Assembly: GCA_014323795.1 (NCBI GenBank)
Contig: JACONK010000007.1
Location: forward strand, 36,831 to 100,830
Length of the DNA: 64,000 bases
Direction: 5' to 3'
Source: Paracoccaceae bacterium
GTDB taxonomy: Bacteria; Pseudomonadota; Alphaproteobacteria; Rhodobacterales; Rhodobacteraceae
Under the pieces are notes generated by a model. It saw only the letters and a list, made by a program, of their open reading frames with translations, was not told the origin of the DNA and searched no databases. How positions within the stretch are numbered: the first letter of the stretch is position 1; each line of letters begins with the position of its first letter. Both the position numbers and the translations under genes were made by a program. Below, piece by piece: positions 18,083 to 26,825 of this stretch.

Positions 18083-19738
18083 TCACATGTTGGGATAATT
18101 CGGCCCTTCGCCGCCCTGCGGGGTAACCCAGGTGATGTTCTGGCTCGGATCCTTGATGTCACAGGTCTTGCAATGTACGCAGTTCTGACCGTTGATGCGG
18201 AATGTCGGGTTGCTCCCGTTATCGTCGCGCAGTACCTCGTAAACGCCGGCAGGGCAATACCGCTGAGCGGGTTCTGCGAACTGCGGCAGGTTGACGGCGA
18301 CAGGGATTGACGCATCACGCAGTTGCAAATGGCAGGGCTGTCCTTCTGCGTGGTTGGTGGCAGAAAATGACACGTTCGTCAGGCGGTCGAAGCTCAGTTT
18401 ACCGTCCGGTTTGGGATAGGCAATTTCCGGATAGTCGCCAGCCTTCCCGGTCGATTGCGCGTCCGTCTTGCCGTGTCTGAGAGTACCGAACGGCGAGAAT
18501 TTGAAGATCGTCTGGAACCACATATCCATCCCGCCAAGGGACATGCCACCCAAGGGACCGAGCCTGCCGTTGAGCGGTGCGACGTTGCGGACGATCCTGA
18601 GGTCTTTACCTATCGGGCCGGTGCGAAGTTCTTCGTTGTAGGCACCCAGTTCATCGCCTTCACGACCCTCACGGATCGCGGCACAGGCCGCCTCCGCTGC
18701 CGCTTTACCCGATAGCATGGCGTTATGGTTGCCCTTGATCCGCGGCAAGTTCACAAGCCCTGCCGAACAGCCCAAAAGCACACCGCCAGGGAATACCGCT
18801 TTCGGTATGGACTGAAATCCGCCTTTGGTCACAGCACGGGCACCATAGGCCACGCGCTCACCGCCCTCCAGCACCCTGGCGATGCGGGGATGGTGCTTCC
18901 ACCGCTGGAACTCCATGTAGGGAAACAGGTGCGGATTCCTGTAATTCAGATCAACAATGTAGCCCACACAGACCTGATTTTTATCCATGTGATACATGAA
19001 CGATCCGCCGCCATTTCCAAATCCCAGGGGCCAGCCCATGGTGTGGGTAACCTCACCTTCGTTGTGGTTCCGGGGCCTCACTTCCCATATCTCTTTCATG
19101 CCGAGACCAAACTTCGGCACGTCACAATCAGCGTCAAGACTGAACTTCGTGATCAGCTCCTTGGCAAGTGACCCGCGCACCCCTTCGGAAATGAAAACAT
19201 ATTTACCGTGCAGCTCCATCCCCGGCTCATAGGCCGGGCCGGGGGTGCCGTCAGGGTTCTTGCCGAACTCGCCCGCGACCACCCCTTTGACCGCACCTTC
19301 ATCATCATGGATCAGCGCGGAACATGCCATGCCGGGAAAGATTTCCACGCCCATCTCTTCTGCCCGTTCAGCCATCCAGCGGCAGACGTTGCCCATGGAT
19401 ACGATGTAATTGCCGTGGTTGTTCATCAGCGGCGGCATGATGGCGTTCGGCAGGCGGATCTGGCCCGCAGGGCCCAGAAGGTAAAAATTATCCTCTTTCA
19501 CCGGTATGTTGATCGGAGCACCCGTTTCTTTCCAACCCGGTATCAGCGCGTCAAGTCCGCACGGGTCCAGCACTGCACCCGACATGATGTGGGCACCCAC
19601 TTCAGAACCCTTTTCCAGCACAACGACATCCAGGCTTTCATCCAATTGCTTGAGCCGGATAGCGGCACTCAGGCCAGATGGACCTGCCCCGACAATCACC
19701 ACATCATATCGTATTGATTCGCGCTCAAACCCGGACAT
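18083..19738 (-). CDS. Electron transfer flavoprotein-ubiquinone oxidoreductase
   Basis: ETF-QO passes electrons from ETF (fed by acyl-CoA and dimethylglycine-type dehydrogenases) to ubiquinone at the inner membrane. The 551-residue protein opens with the FAD-binding motif VVIVGAGPSGLSAAIRLKQL, has the family segments AGLVNLPRIKGNHNAMLSGK and GGMSLGGMDMW, and ends with the 4Fe-4S cluster domain: CPAGVYEV followed by NCVHCKTCDIKDP. The four Cys ligands are present. etfA and etfB are not in the window. The gene is divergent from greA. With complex II it is one of two apparently intact quinone-reducing systems encoded here. Confidence 0.96.
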   Translation of the reverse strand: MSGFERESIRYDVVIVGAGPSGLSAAIRLKQLDESLDVVVLEKGSEVGAHIMSGAVLDPCGLDALIPGWKETGAPINIPVKEDNFYLLGPAGQIRLPNAIMPPLMNNHGNYIVSMGNVCRWMAERAEEMGVEIFPGMACSALIHDDEGAVKGVVAGEFGKNPDGTPGPAYEPGMELHGKYVFISEGVRGSLAKELITKFSLDADCDVPKFGLGMKEIWEVRPRNHNEGEVTHTMGWPLGFGNGGGSFMYHMDKNQVCVGYIVDLNYRNPHLFPYMEFQRWKHHPRIARVLEGGERVAYGARAVTKGGFQSIPKAVFPGGVLLGCSAGLVNLPRIKGNHNAMLSGKAAAEAACAAIREGREGDELGAYNEELRTGPIGKDLRIVRNVAPLNGRLGPLGGMSLGGMDMWFQTIFKFSPFGTLRHGKTDAQSTGKAGDYPEIAYPKPDGKLSFDRLTNVSFSATNHAEGQPCHLQLRDASIPVAVNLPQFAEPAQRYCPAGVYEVLRDDNGSNPTFRINGQNCVHCKTCDIKDPSQNITWVTPQGGEGPNYPNM

Positions 19739-19967
19739 GGACCTCTCCGTTACTGGTTAAGTGCGGTTTCCTGCCCCGCAGCCAAACCTGGTTTTAGCAT
19801 TTTCCAGTGCCAACGTCATTGGTTACGCAATCCTGAACCACAGGAACACCGCGTCACAAGTGTGCGTGTATCTGTTTTAACGTATTTTCCAACTCTCAAC
19901 ACCCTTGCGTATCCATTCCGGCACTTTTATGCCCAAAGCCTGCAAATCAGCGCATGCGGGCAGAACT

Positions 19968-20438
19968 ATGGAAAAGATCCCGATGACCCCGCAGGGGTTC
20001 AAAAATGCGGAAGCAGAATTGAAGCGGCTGAAGTCCGTGAACCGCCCTGCCGTGATCCAGGCCATCGCAGAGGCACGCGAACACGGCGACCTGACGGAAA
20101 ACGCCGAATACCACGCTGCACGCGAACAGCAGAGCCATATCGAGGGCCGCATTAAAGAGCTGGAAGGGGTCATATCGCTCGCCGATGTAATTGATGTGTC
20201 CAAACTGTCAGGCTCCATCAAATTCGGTGCCACGGTCAAACTGGTGGACGAAGACACCGAAGAAGAACAGACTTATCAGATCGTGGGGGAGCCCGAGGCG
20301 GACATCGAAAAGAACCTCATCAACATCAGATCGCCCCTTGCCCGCGCCCTAATCGGCAAGGAGGAAGGCGACAGTGTTGAGGTTCCCACCCCCGGCGGTA
20401 CCCGCTATTACGAAGTGCTTAATGTGAAATTCATCTGA
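19968..20438 (+). CDS. greA: Transcription elongation factor GreA
   Basis: GreA rescues backtracked RNA polymerase by stimulating transcript cleavage through its coiled-coil tip. The 156-residue protein begins [20 protein letters not shown], the standard opening, with the acidic tip in [20 protein letters not shown] (two acidic residues of the DLTENAEY loop are conserved) and the C-terminal FKBP-like domain ending [13 protein letters not shown]. The ATG at 19968 was chosen over longer options because the family begins there. It converges with moeA across a 194-base spacer. Confidence 0.96.
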   Translation: MEKIPMTPQGFKNAEAELKRLKSVNRPAVIQAIAEAREHGDLTENAEYHAAREQQSHIEGRIKELEGVISLADVIDVSKLSGSIKFGATVKLVDEDTEEEQTYQIVGEPEADIEKNLINIRSPLARALIGKEEGDSVEVPTPGGTRYYEVLNVKFI

Positions 20439-20632
20439 TCCGCCAGGAAAGCACCCACGGCCATGATCCGGGCGCACCCGGGATGTTCGTCGCATGGATT
20501 CGGTATTTTGCCGGCACCGTTGCTTTCTATGGCGGGTGAATCCGGTCGGTAGCCCCTGTTTCCGGCAACATGTGTGTGGCATACGTGCCAAAGACGAAGA
20601 TATCGCGCCCCGGACATGGCCCATGACCGGGG

Positions 20633-21880
20633 TCACATCCCCGAGAACGGCAGATAGGTGACCATATCTCCGGGCGCGACCTGCACCGCCCCATCCGGCA
20701 ATTCCACCAATCCTTCTGCCCAGGCGAGCCCCGACACACGCCCGGAACCTTCAGAAGCAAAAATTTCGGCCATGCCGCTCCGCAGCCGTGCACGCAGATA
20801 TTCGCGCCGCCCCGGCTTTTTGCGTTTGGAAAAGCCGGCGGGCACCTGGTAGGTTTCGGGCAGACGCCAGCCTTCACCGCCGAGAATACCCATGGCCGGG
20901 CGGGCAAAGATCATCGTGCAGACCATCGCGGCAACCGGGTTGCCAGGCAGGCCAAACACAGGTACTCCGGCCCACAGGGCCAAGGCAAGCGGGCGCCCGG
21001 GCTTGACCGCGATGCGCCAGGTTTGCAACCCGCCGCTCTCTGCCAGAACAGCGGAAATATGATCCTCATCCCCGGCGGAGGCCCCGCCGCTTGTCAGGAT
21101 CAGGTCTGCCTGTCGCACCGCCGCGTCCAGTTTTTGCCGCACCGCCGCCCTGTCATCGCGCACATGGCCCAAATCCACGGATTCACAGCCCCAGGCAGCC
21201 ACCTGCGCCAACAGCATGGGCCGGTTCGCGTCATAGATTCGGGAGCTGTCGGCAACCCCGCCCGTCACCACCTCATCCCCGGTGGAAAGCACACCCACGC
21301 GCAGCCTTTTATACACGCTAACCTGCGCCACACCGGTGGATGCCAGGGCCGCCGCCGCCTGCGCACGCAGGCGCATACCCGCTGTCATGATCACATCGCC
21401 TGCGGTGATGTCCTCCCCTACAGGCCGCATGTTCGCGCCAGGCTTTAAGCCGCGGCGAAAGGCAATACGATCCGGGGTGATTGTGCAATCCTCCTCCAGC
21501 ACAATTGTATCCACGCCGCCAGGCAGGCGCGCACCGGTCAGGATGCGCAGGGCATGGCCCGCGGGCACCCTGCCGTCAAACGCCACTCCTGCCGAGGCAC
21601 GGCCCCGGGCAAGAGGAAGTTCGATGATTCCCGTATCAGGCAGGTCGGCACAGGCAAAACAGTAGCCGTCCACCGCACTGTTGGAAAAGGGCGGATGGCT
21701 GCGCGGAGCAATCACATCCGCTGCCAGAATACGTCCCGCAACCTCCGACAGGGTGCACACCTCTGACCCCACAACCGTGTGCAAACCATCCCGCAGCCGG
21801 GTAAGTGCCACATCCACCGGCGTCCAATCCACGCCTGGCGGCATGGCAAAGCAGTCGTCTTTCAGGGGCGGTGGCCTCAC
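20633..21880 (-). CDS. moeA: Molybdopterin molybdenumtransferase
   Basis: MoeA inserts molybdate into adenylated molybdopterin, the last common step of Mo cofactor synthesis. The 415-residue protein has the N-terminal SNSAVDGYCFA motif (PPFSNSAVDGYCFA), RILTGARLPGGVDTIVLEED, the MoaB/Mog-type fold motif VGVLSTGDEVV and TSGGASAGDEDHI with the GGxSxGxxD core. PVFGLPGNPVAAM and a C-terminal beta domain follow. It is last in the four-gene operon fdhD-mobA-mobB-moeA, each gene overlapping the next by four bases. An intact set suggests at least one molybdoenzyme, and fdhD points to formate dehydrogenase. Confidence 0.95.
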   Translation of the reverse strand: MRPPPLKDDCFAMPPGVDWTPVDVALTRLRDGLHTVVGSEVCTLSEVAGRILAADVIAPRSHPPFSNSAVDGYCFACADLPDTGIIELPLARGRASAGVAFDGRVPAGHALRILTGARLPGGVDTIVLEEDCTITPDRIAFRRGLKPGANMRPVGEDITAGDVIMTAGMRLRAQAAAALASTGVAQVSVYKRLRVGVLSTGDEVVTGGVADSSRIYDANRPMLLAQVAAWGCESVDLGHVRDDRAAVRQKLDAAVRQADLILTSGGASAGDEDHISAVLAESGGLQTWRIAVKPGRPLALALWAGVPVFGLPGNPVAAMVCTMIFARPAMGILGGEGWRLPETYQVPAGFSKRKKPGRREYLRARLRSGMAEIFASEGSGRVSGLAWAEGLVELPDGAVQVAPGDMVTYLPFSGM

Positions 21881-22368
21881 AGCCCCACCTTTGCCGTGAT
21901 GAAATCGGCAATGACGCAGGTGTCATCCAGTGCCAAAACCGGCACATCCGCAACCACGTCACAGTCTGCCGCGATCACGCGGATAGTGGGGGTATGCGGT
22001 GCGATCAGATCATGCCCGGCCTCTGCCCGAAAACATTCCACCTTCGGATGTTCTGCCGCTTTCCAGCCTTCGATCAGCACCAGGTCAACCGGCGACAGCT
22101 GCGTCAGGAGCGCATCAAGTGGTGCCTCCGGCGCACCATGCAGCTCGGACATCAGCACCCAACGCTGACCGCCTGATACCAGAACCTGGTGCGCCCCCGC
22201 CGCCCGGTGCCTGTGGCTGTCGCGGCCGGGATGATCCACATCAAGGGAATGGTGCGCGTGCTTCATGGTAGATACGCTCAGACCGCGCACCGCGAACACC
22301 GACACCAGCCGTTCGATTAAACCAGTCTTGCCGGAATTCTTCCAGCCGACCACGCCGAAGATCTTCAC
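21877..22368 (-). CDS. mobB: Molybdopterin-guanine dinucleotide biosynthesis adaptor MobB
   Basis: The 163-residue P-loop protein has GWKNSGKTGLIERLV at residues 8-22, a nucleotide-binding Walker A motif, HHSLDVDHPGRDSHRHRAAG (typical MobB switch region) and LVLIEGWKAAEHPKVE. MobB binds GTP and works with MobA in making the guanine dinucleotide form of the cofactor. It overlaps mobA upstream and moeA downstream by four bases each. Confidence 0.95.
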   Translation of the reverse strand: MKIFGVVGWKNSGKTGLIERLVSVFAVRGLSVSTMKHAHHSLDVDHPGRDSHRHRAAGAHQVLVSGGQRWVLMSELHGAPEAPLDALLTQLSPVDLVLIEGWKAAEHPKVECFRAEAGHDLIAPHTPTIRVIAADCDVVADVPVLALDDTCVIADFITAKVGL

Positions 22369-22958
22369 AGCATCGCCTCCGCCGCGGCAAGATCTTCCGG
22401 CGTGTTGATGTTAAAAAATACGTTGTCGTCGAAGGTGGCGGAGGCCGCGCCGTGGCTGTCTGTCCACAGCACCACCTTGCGCAGTCCGTAGCCCAACGCG
22501 CTGCGCAGATCGTTGCGCAGGCTCACGGGCCAGAACCCGAATGTCGGGTGTCGCGTGGGGTGCCCGCACTCTTGCGTCTGTGCCAGCGCGATAGGCGTAC
22601 CGGCCCTTGTCGCCGCACAGATCAGCCGGTCTGCCAGATCGAGCGGAAAAAACGGCGAATCCGCCGCCACTGTCACGATATGACTCGCCCCATTGGAAAG
22701 GGCCCAGTCAAGCCCGGCAAGCACCCCCGCCAGGGGCCCCGGCCAGCCGGCGATACTGTCCGCAATCACCGGCAACCTGAAATCCGCAAACCGGGCCGCA
22801 TCCCCATTGGCGTTGAGCACCAGCCCGCTGACCTGCGGTTCAATCCGTTCAATCACCCGGGCCAGAAGCGTCCGCCCGCCGAGTTTGAGCATCCCCTTGT
22901 CACCGCCGCCCATCCGGGTTGCCTGACCACCGGCAAGGATTACCCCTGCGGGTTTCAT
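22365..22958 (-). CDS. mobA: Molybdenum cofactor guanylyltransferase
   Basis: MobA transfers GMP from GTP to Mo-molybdopterin, giving the bis-MGD precursor used by DMSO-reductase-family enzymes such as formate dehydrogenase. The 197-residue protein starts with GVILAGGQATRMGGGDKGML, the nucleotidyltransferase signature (residues 5-24), and has VTVAADSPFFPLDLADRL with the metal-binding Asp. The C-terminal FFNINTPEDLAAAE segment is typical. Four-base overlaps with fdhD and mobB indicate translational coupling. Confidence 0.95.
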   Translation of the reverse strand: MKPAGVILAGGQATRMGGGDKGMLKLGGRTLLARVIERIEPQVSGLVLNANGDAARFADFRLPVIADSIAGWPGPLAGVLAGLDWALSNGASHIVTVAADSPFFPLDLADRLICAATRAGTPIALAQTQECGHPTRHPTFGFWPVSLRNDLRSALGYGLRKVVLWTDSHGAASATFDDNVFFNINTPEDLAAAEAML

Positions 22959-23830
22959 GCCGCCCCCTTCCGCCGTGCGGTCTTCGGGTCATCGGCCACT
23001 GCCTCGGGGTTCGCATCCCGGGCAAGCCGCGCCTCACCTGCCAGACACACGAATCGCCTGCCCCGCAGACGTCCGATCAGCGTCAGGTTGACCTGTTGTG
23101 CGATCTGCACCCCCCAGGCGGTGAACCCGGATCGGCTGGCAAGCACCGGAATGCCCATTATCGCACATTTGATCACCATCTCGGACGTCAGTCGCCCGGT
23201 GGTGTATAGTATTTTATCCGCACCATCGACACCTTCCGCCAGCATCCATCCGGCAATCTTGTCGACGGCGTTGTGGCGCCCCACGTCTTCCATATAGACA
23301 AGCGGGCGATCCGCTTCGCAAAGTACGCTGCCATGGATCGCCCCCGCGTTCAGGTAAAGGCTCGGCGTCTGATTTATCCGCGCCGCGAGCGCATAAAGCC
23401 AGCTCGTTCGGATTTCCGCATCCGGCAGTATAAGCCCTTCAAGGCCCTCCATCATGTCGCCAAAAACAGTCCCCAGCGCACAGCCGCTGGTGCGGGTCTT
23501 CTTCTGCACTTTTGCTTCATAAACAGTTGCGCGGGCTGTGCGCACAACAACAACACCGAGCTCTTCGTCGTAATCCACCGCCTGCACCGGTTCTTGCAGC
23601 ATACCCTGGTTTTTCAGAAAACCTGTTGCCAGATACTCCGGGTAGTCGCCGATGGTCATCGCAGTGATGATTTCCTGGCGGTTTAGATAGATCGTCAGCG
23701 GGCGTTCCTCGACCACGTTGAGCGCGACCTTCGCCCCGGTGTGGTCCCGCCCGCTCACACTACGGGTCAGCCCGTCACCGCCCGTGGAAGGCGCAATAAC
23801 ATAAGCTGATGCATCCACCGGTTCTGACAT
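22955..23830 (-). CDS. fdhD: Formate dehydrogenase accessory sulfurtransferase FdhD
   Basis: FdhD delivers sulfur to the Mo-bisMGD cofactor of formate dehydrogenases. The protein of about 291 residues contains ERPLTIYLNRQEIITAMTIG, PEYLATGFLKNQGM, the Cys loop KTRTSGCALGTVFGDMM and the late block VYMEDVGRHNAVDKIAGWM followed by YTTGRLTSEMV. In E. coli the loop carries CxxC (C121/C124); here the first Cys is kept and the second position is Gly, a variant seen in part of the family. The start at the second ATG (MSEPVDA) has better ribosome-binding-site spacing. It heads the operon fdhD-mobA-mobB-moeA and is divergent from azlC. Confidence 0.94.
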   Translation of the reverse strand: MSEPVDASAYVIAPSTGGDGLTRSVSGRDHTGAKVALNVVEERPLTIYLNRQEIITAMTIGDYPEYLATGFLKNQGMLQEPVQAVDYDEELGVVVVRTARATVYEAKVQKKTRTSGCALGTVFGDMMEGLEGLILPDAEIRTSWLYALAARINQTPSLYLNAGAIHGSVLCEADRPLVYMEDVGRHNAVDKIAGWMLAEGVDGADKILYTTGRLTSEMVIKCAIMGIPVLASRSGFTAWGVQIAQQVNLTLIGRLRGRRFVCLAGEARLARDANPEAVADDPKTARRKGAA

Positions 23831-23889
23831 TTGCATTCCATGCGCTTTGGGCCTAGCGTCCGCCCCGATATCTGACCCGAAAGCTTGCC

Positions 23890-24585
23890 ATGGTCAACCG
23901 GCGTTTCCTGACAGGACTGAAAGACGGTGCCCCGTTCATCCTTGTGGCTGCCCCTTTTGGTACGCTCTTTGGGGTGGCGGCGACGGAGACCGGGCTAAAC
24001 CTGCCGGAAACGATGGCGATGACTGTTTTGGTCATCGCAGGCGCGGCCCAGTTTACCGCACTGGTTCTGATGCAGGAACAGGCACCGACGCTGGTGGTGA
24101 TCATCACGGCACTGGCGGTGAACCTGCGCATGGCGATGTATTCCGCCGCGCTCGCCCCCTGGCTGGGGAAAAACCGGCCGGGGATGAAACTGCTTTTGGC
24201 CTACTTCACCGTAGATCAGTCCTTCGCCCTGTCCAGCCTGCGCTACGAACATGAACCTGCATGGACGCTTGCTGACCGGACCAGCTATTTCTGCGGGGCA
24301 TCCCTGGCGATTTTACCCCCATGGGTGCTGTTTTCCTGTGTCGGCGCGGTGGCGGGGAACGCCATCCCCGCCTGGGCGTCGCTTGATTTCGCGCTGCCGA
24401 TTTGCTTTCTGGCAATCATCGGCCCGTCGCTGCGCAGCCTGCCCCATGTGATCGCCGCCGGTGTGTCTGTCGGTGGTGCCCTGTGGCTGGCCTGGATGCC
24501 CTGGTCGCTGGGCCTGATTGTCGCGGCGATGCTCGCCATGGTGACCGGTGCCTGGGCGGAGAGGTGGCTGGAGGGGCAATCGTGA
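23890..24585 (+). CDS. azlC: AzlC family branched-chain amino acid exporter, large subunit
   Basis: The 231-residue membrane protein has the AzlC opening FLTGLKDGAPFILVAAPFGT and GVAATETGLNLPETMAMTVLVIAGAAQFTA, followed by several helices including TVDQSFALS, a family signature. With AzlD it forms a small exporter of branched-chain amino acids or related compounds. Its TGA overlaps the GTG start of azlD, so the two are translationally coupled. Confidence 0.93.
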   Translation: MVNRRFLTGLKDGAPFILVAAPFGTLFGVAATETGLNLPETMAMTVLVIAGAAQFTALVLMQEQAPTLVVIITALAVNLRMAMYSAALAPWLGKNRPGMKLLLAYFTVDQSFALSSLRYEHEPAWTLADRTSYFCGASLAILPPWVLFSCVGAVAGNAIPAWASLDFALPICFLAIIGPSLRSLPHVIAAGVSVGGALWLAWMPWSLGLIVAAMLAMVTGAWAERWLEGQS

Positions 24586-24911
24586 GCTCATACCCGGAAC
24601 TCTGGTTTATCATCCTGGCCCTGGCGATCGGAACATTCTTCTTTCGCTGGTCCGGCCTCGGTTTACTCGGCGGGCGGGTATTGCCGGCCTGGGTGTTGCG
24701 CCATCTGCGCTACACTGCCGTCGCGGTTCTGCCCGGCCTTATCGCGCCTTTTGTGTTCTGGCCTCCGGCCACAGGCGGGGTGCCGGATGCCTCCCGTCTT
24801 GCAGCCGCGGCGGTGGTTCTTGGCCTTGCCATGGCAACCCGCAACGTGGCGGTGGCTGTCATCTGCGGATTTACGGTGCTTTATGGTGTGCAGTGGGTGA
24901 CGGGTGGCTAG
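24582..24911 (+). CDS. azlD: AzlD family transporter subunit
   Basis: This 109-residue protein starts at a GTG that overlaps the azlC stop codon by four bases (GTGA). It has four hydrophobic helices, with the motif GTFFFRWSGLGLLGG in the first and LPAWVLRHLRYTAVAVLPGL in the second, the AzlD pattern. MATRNVAVAVICGFTVLYG forms the last helix. It is the obligatory partner of AzlC. A longer reading of this frame into azlC exists but is a shadow. Confidence 0.92.
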   Translation: MSSYPELWFIILALAIGTFFFRWSGLGLLGGRVLPAWVLRHLRYTAVAVLPGLIAPFVFWPPATGGVPDASRLAAAAVVLGLAMATRNVAVAVICGFTVLYGVQWVTGG

Positions 24912-24974
24912 GTTTTCTGTTTTCACCCCTTTCGCGCCAGTATCTTTTACATGATCAGCAGGGGAACCCGCCCG

Positions 24975-26186
24975 ATGAGCCTGCGCCACCACTCCCCGCA
25001 AGATCGCCGCACCGCCTTGCAGGCTGATGACATTCTGGGCTTCACCCCTGCCTTGCCGGAACCTGTGGCAGACGGGATGATCGAGAATGTCATCGGCACG
25101 TTTGAGCTGCCGCTCGGCGTTGTGCCGGACTTTCCGGTGAACGGAAAAACCTACAATGTGCCCATGGCGGTGGAGGAACCCTCCGTTGTCGCCGCAGCGG
25201 CGCATATGGGAAAAATCGCCCGCGCCCACGGCGGGTTCAGGGCGGAAACGACAGATCCGCTGATGCGTGCGCAAGTGCAGATTTTGGGGCTGACCGCGCC
25301 CGGTGCCGCCCGTGATGTCATCATGGCCGCAAGGGAAGAACTGATCGCCGCAGCCAACGCCTGCGACCCGGTGCTGGTCAGCCTCGGCGGCGGCTGCCGG
25401 GATGTGGAAGTTCACCTGTTTCAGGTTTCTCCCGCAGGACCTATGGTCGTCGCCCATCTCATCGTTGACGTTCGCGACGCCATGGGGGCCAACACGGTGA
25501 ACACGATGGCCGAAAGGCTGGCCCCGCGGTTTGAGGCACTGACCGGCGGCACGGTCCGCCTGCGTATCCTGTCAAACCTTGCGGATCTGCGACTTGCGCG
25601 GGCTTCTGTCATCCTTCCTGGCGATGCTTTCGATCCCGGCGTGACCCGGGCCATCGCGGAGGCCTGCGCCCTTGCCATCGTCGACCCCTACCGGGCGGCA
25701 ACCCATAACAAGGGCATCATGAACGGGATAGACCCCCTCGTGATCGCCACCGGCAACGACTGGCGTGCGATAGAATCGGGTGCCCACGCCTATGCGGCGC
25801 GATCAGGCCGATATGTGGGGCTCACCACCTGGGAAGCGGGCGAAGACGGCGTTCTGACCGGGCAGATTGAACTTCCCATGGCACTCGGCCTCGTTGGCGG
25901 GGCGACAGGAACCCACCCGCAGGCGCAGGCTGCGCTCAAACTCATGGGCATATCCTCTGCCGCGGACCTGGCCAAAGTGGCCGCCGCCGTGGGCCTTGCC
26001 CAAAACCTTGCCGCGCTCCGTGCGCTTGCGTCAGAGGGTATCCAGAAGGGCCACATGGCACTTCACGCCCGCAACATCGCGATACTCGCCGGGGCACACG
26101 GCGCAGATGTTGACCGTGTGGCCAAAGGGCTGGCATTGTCCGGTGCGGTGACAGTAGAGAAGGCAAAGGAATTGCTCGGTGCCTAA
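24975..26186 (+). CDS. mvaA: Hydroxymethylglutaryl-CoA reductase, class II (degradative type)
   Basis: The enzyme interconverts HMG-CoA and mevalonate. The 403-residue protein carries the class II residues: Glu in [42 protein letters not shown], Lys in [13 protein letters not shown], Asp in [12 protein letters not shown], and a C-terminal His in [11 protein letters not shown]. All four catalytic residues (Glu, Lys, Asp, His) are therefore present. The ATG at 24975 has AGGGGA ten bases upstream. Class II enzymes serve mevalonate catabolism in Pseudomonas mevalonii and isoprenoid synthesis in some bacteria; no HMG-CoA synthase, lyase or mevalonate kinase lies nearby, so direction is undecided. 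It follows azlCD in the same direction after 63 bases. Confidence 0.94.
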   Translation: MSLRHHSPQDRRTALQADDILGFTPALPEPVADGMIENVIGTFELPLGVVPDFPVNGKTYNVPMAVEEPSVVAAAAHMGKIARAHGGFRAETTDPLMRAQVQILGLTAPGAARDVIMAAREELIAAANACDPVLVSLGGGCRDVEVHLFQVSPAGPMVVAHLIVDVRDAMGANTVNTMAERLAPRFEALTGGTVRLRILSNLADLRLARASVILPGDAFDPGVTRAIAEACALAIVDPYRAATHNKGIMNGIDPLVIATGNDWRAIESGAHAYAARSGRYVGLTTWEAGEDGVLTGQIELPMALGLVGGATGTHPQAQAALKLMGISSAADLAKVAAAVGLAQNLAALRALASEGIQKGHMALHARNIAILAGAHGADVDRVAKGLALSGAVTVEKAKELLGA

Positions 26187-26253
26187 AAACGGAACAACGG
26201 TGTGGCAAAGCCCCTGCCGGACCAGGACAACCAATAGCCCTGGGAGATATCCT

Positions 26254-26583
26254 TTAGGCCAAAGGGCGGCTACGCAGGAAGAGGTAGAGCGGGAAACCGC
26301 AACTCACCCCGATGCAGAACGTGGCCGGTATGCAGACCAGCAGCACCCTGTAATCCTTGCGCTGAAATGCCTCTGCCACCATCCAGACCACCAGGGTGGC
26401 CGCGGCGACCGTCAGATCCCAAACAAGGCCCGAGGTCGCGGCATTCACATTCCAGGCATCAAGCATCCCACCGATGTCAAAGCCATTTTCCTGAAACCAG
26501 GCGATGAAATAGCGCATGGGCAGGATGATCCCTGCCACGGCCAGCACCAGATAGAGCCAGCGCAACACTGAAATGCCCATCAC
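26254..26583 (-). CDS. DUF2834 family membrane protein
   Basis: The 109-residue protein has four-part topology: LRWLYLVLAVAGIILPMRYF at the N-terminus, a soluble stretch GFDIGGMLDAWNVNAATSGL, then WDLTVAAATLVVWMVAEAFQ, KDYRVLLVCIPATFCIGVSC and a final helix. This matches DUF2834, small membrane proteins of unknown function. Its start overlaps the end of the lptM-like gene by four bases, so it is probably translated from the argH transcript, in the place where lysA often lies in relatives. Confidence 0.8.
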   Translation of the reverse strand: MMGISVLRWLYLVLAVAGIILPMRYFIAWFQENGFDIGGMLDAWNVNAATSGLVWDLTVAAATLVVWMVAEAFQRKDYRVLLVCIPATFCIGVSCGFPLYLFLRSRPLA

Positions 26584-26771
26584 GCGGGTTCACCCGCTTC
26601 CCGGAATTCGGGCGCGTCCGGTATCATGATCGGGATCGGGGCATTCTTGACCCCGCACCCGGCAAGCAGTACCAGAACCAAAGCCCGGGTGAGACATATC
26701 AAAACAGGGTCAGACCGAAAGCCTCGCAGACCGACAGGGCAGGTGCGGGCACGGGATGCGGTTTTTTTCAT
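26580..26771 (-). CDS. lptM: Small lipoprotein, LptM-like
   Basis: The 63-residue frame contains a lipoprotein signal, ALVLVLLAGCGVKNAPIPI, with the lipobox LAGC followed by GVKxxPxxP, the hallmark of LptM/YifL-type lipoproteins, which assist LPS transport complex assembly. Location downstream of argH is the conserved context in proteobacteria. The region before the signal is unusually long and charged, so a TTG closer to the hydrophobic stretch may be the true start. The following DUF2834 gene overlaps its stop. Confidence 0.8.
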   Translation of the reverse strand: MKKTASRARTCPVGLRGFRSDPVLICLTRALVLVLLAGCGVKNAPIPIMIPDAPEFREAGEPA

Positions 26772-26825
26772 GGAACATTCCTCTTGTTCGTGACAGGCAC
26801 CGGTTTACCCGCGCCCGCACGATTT

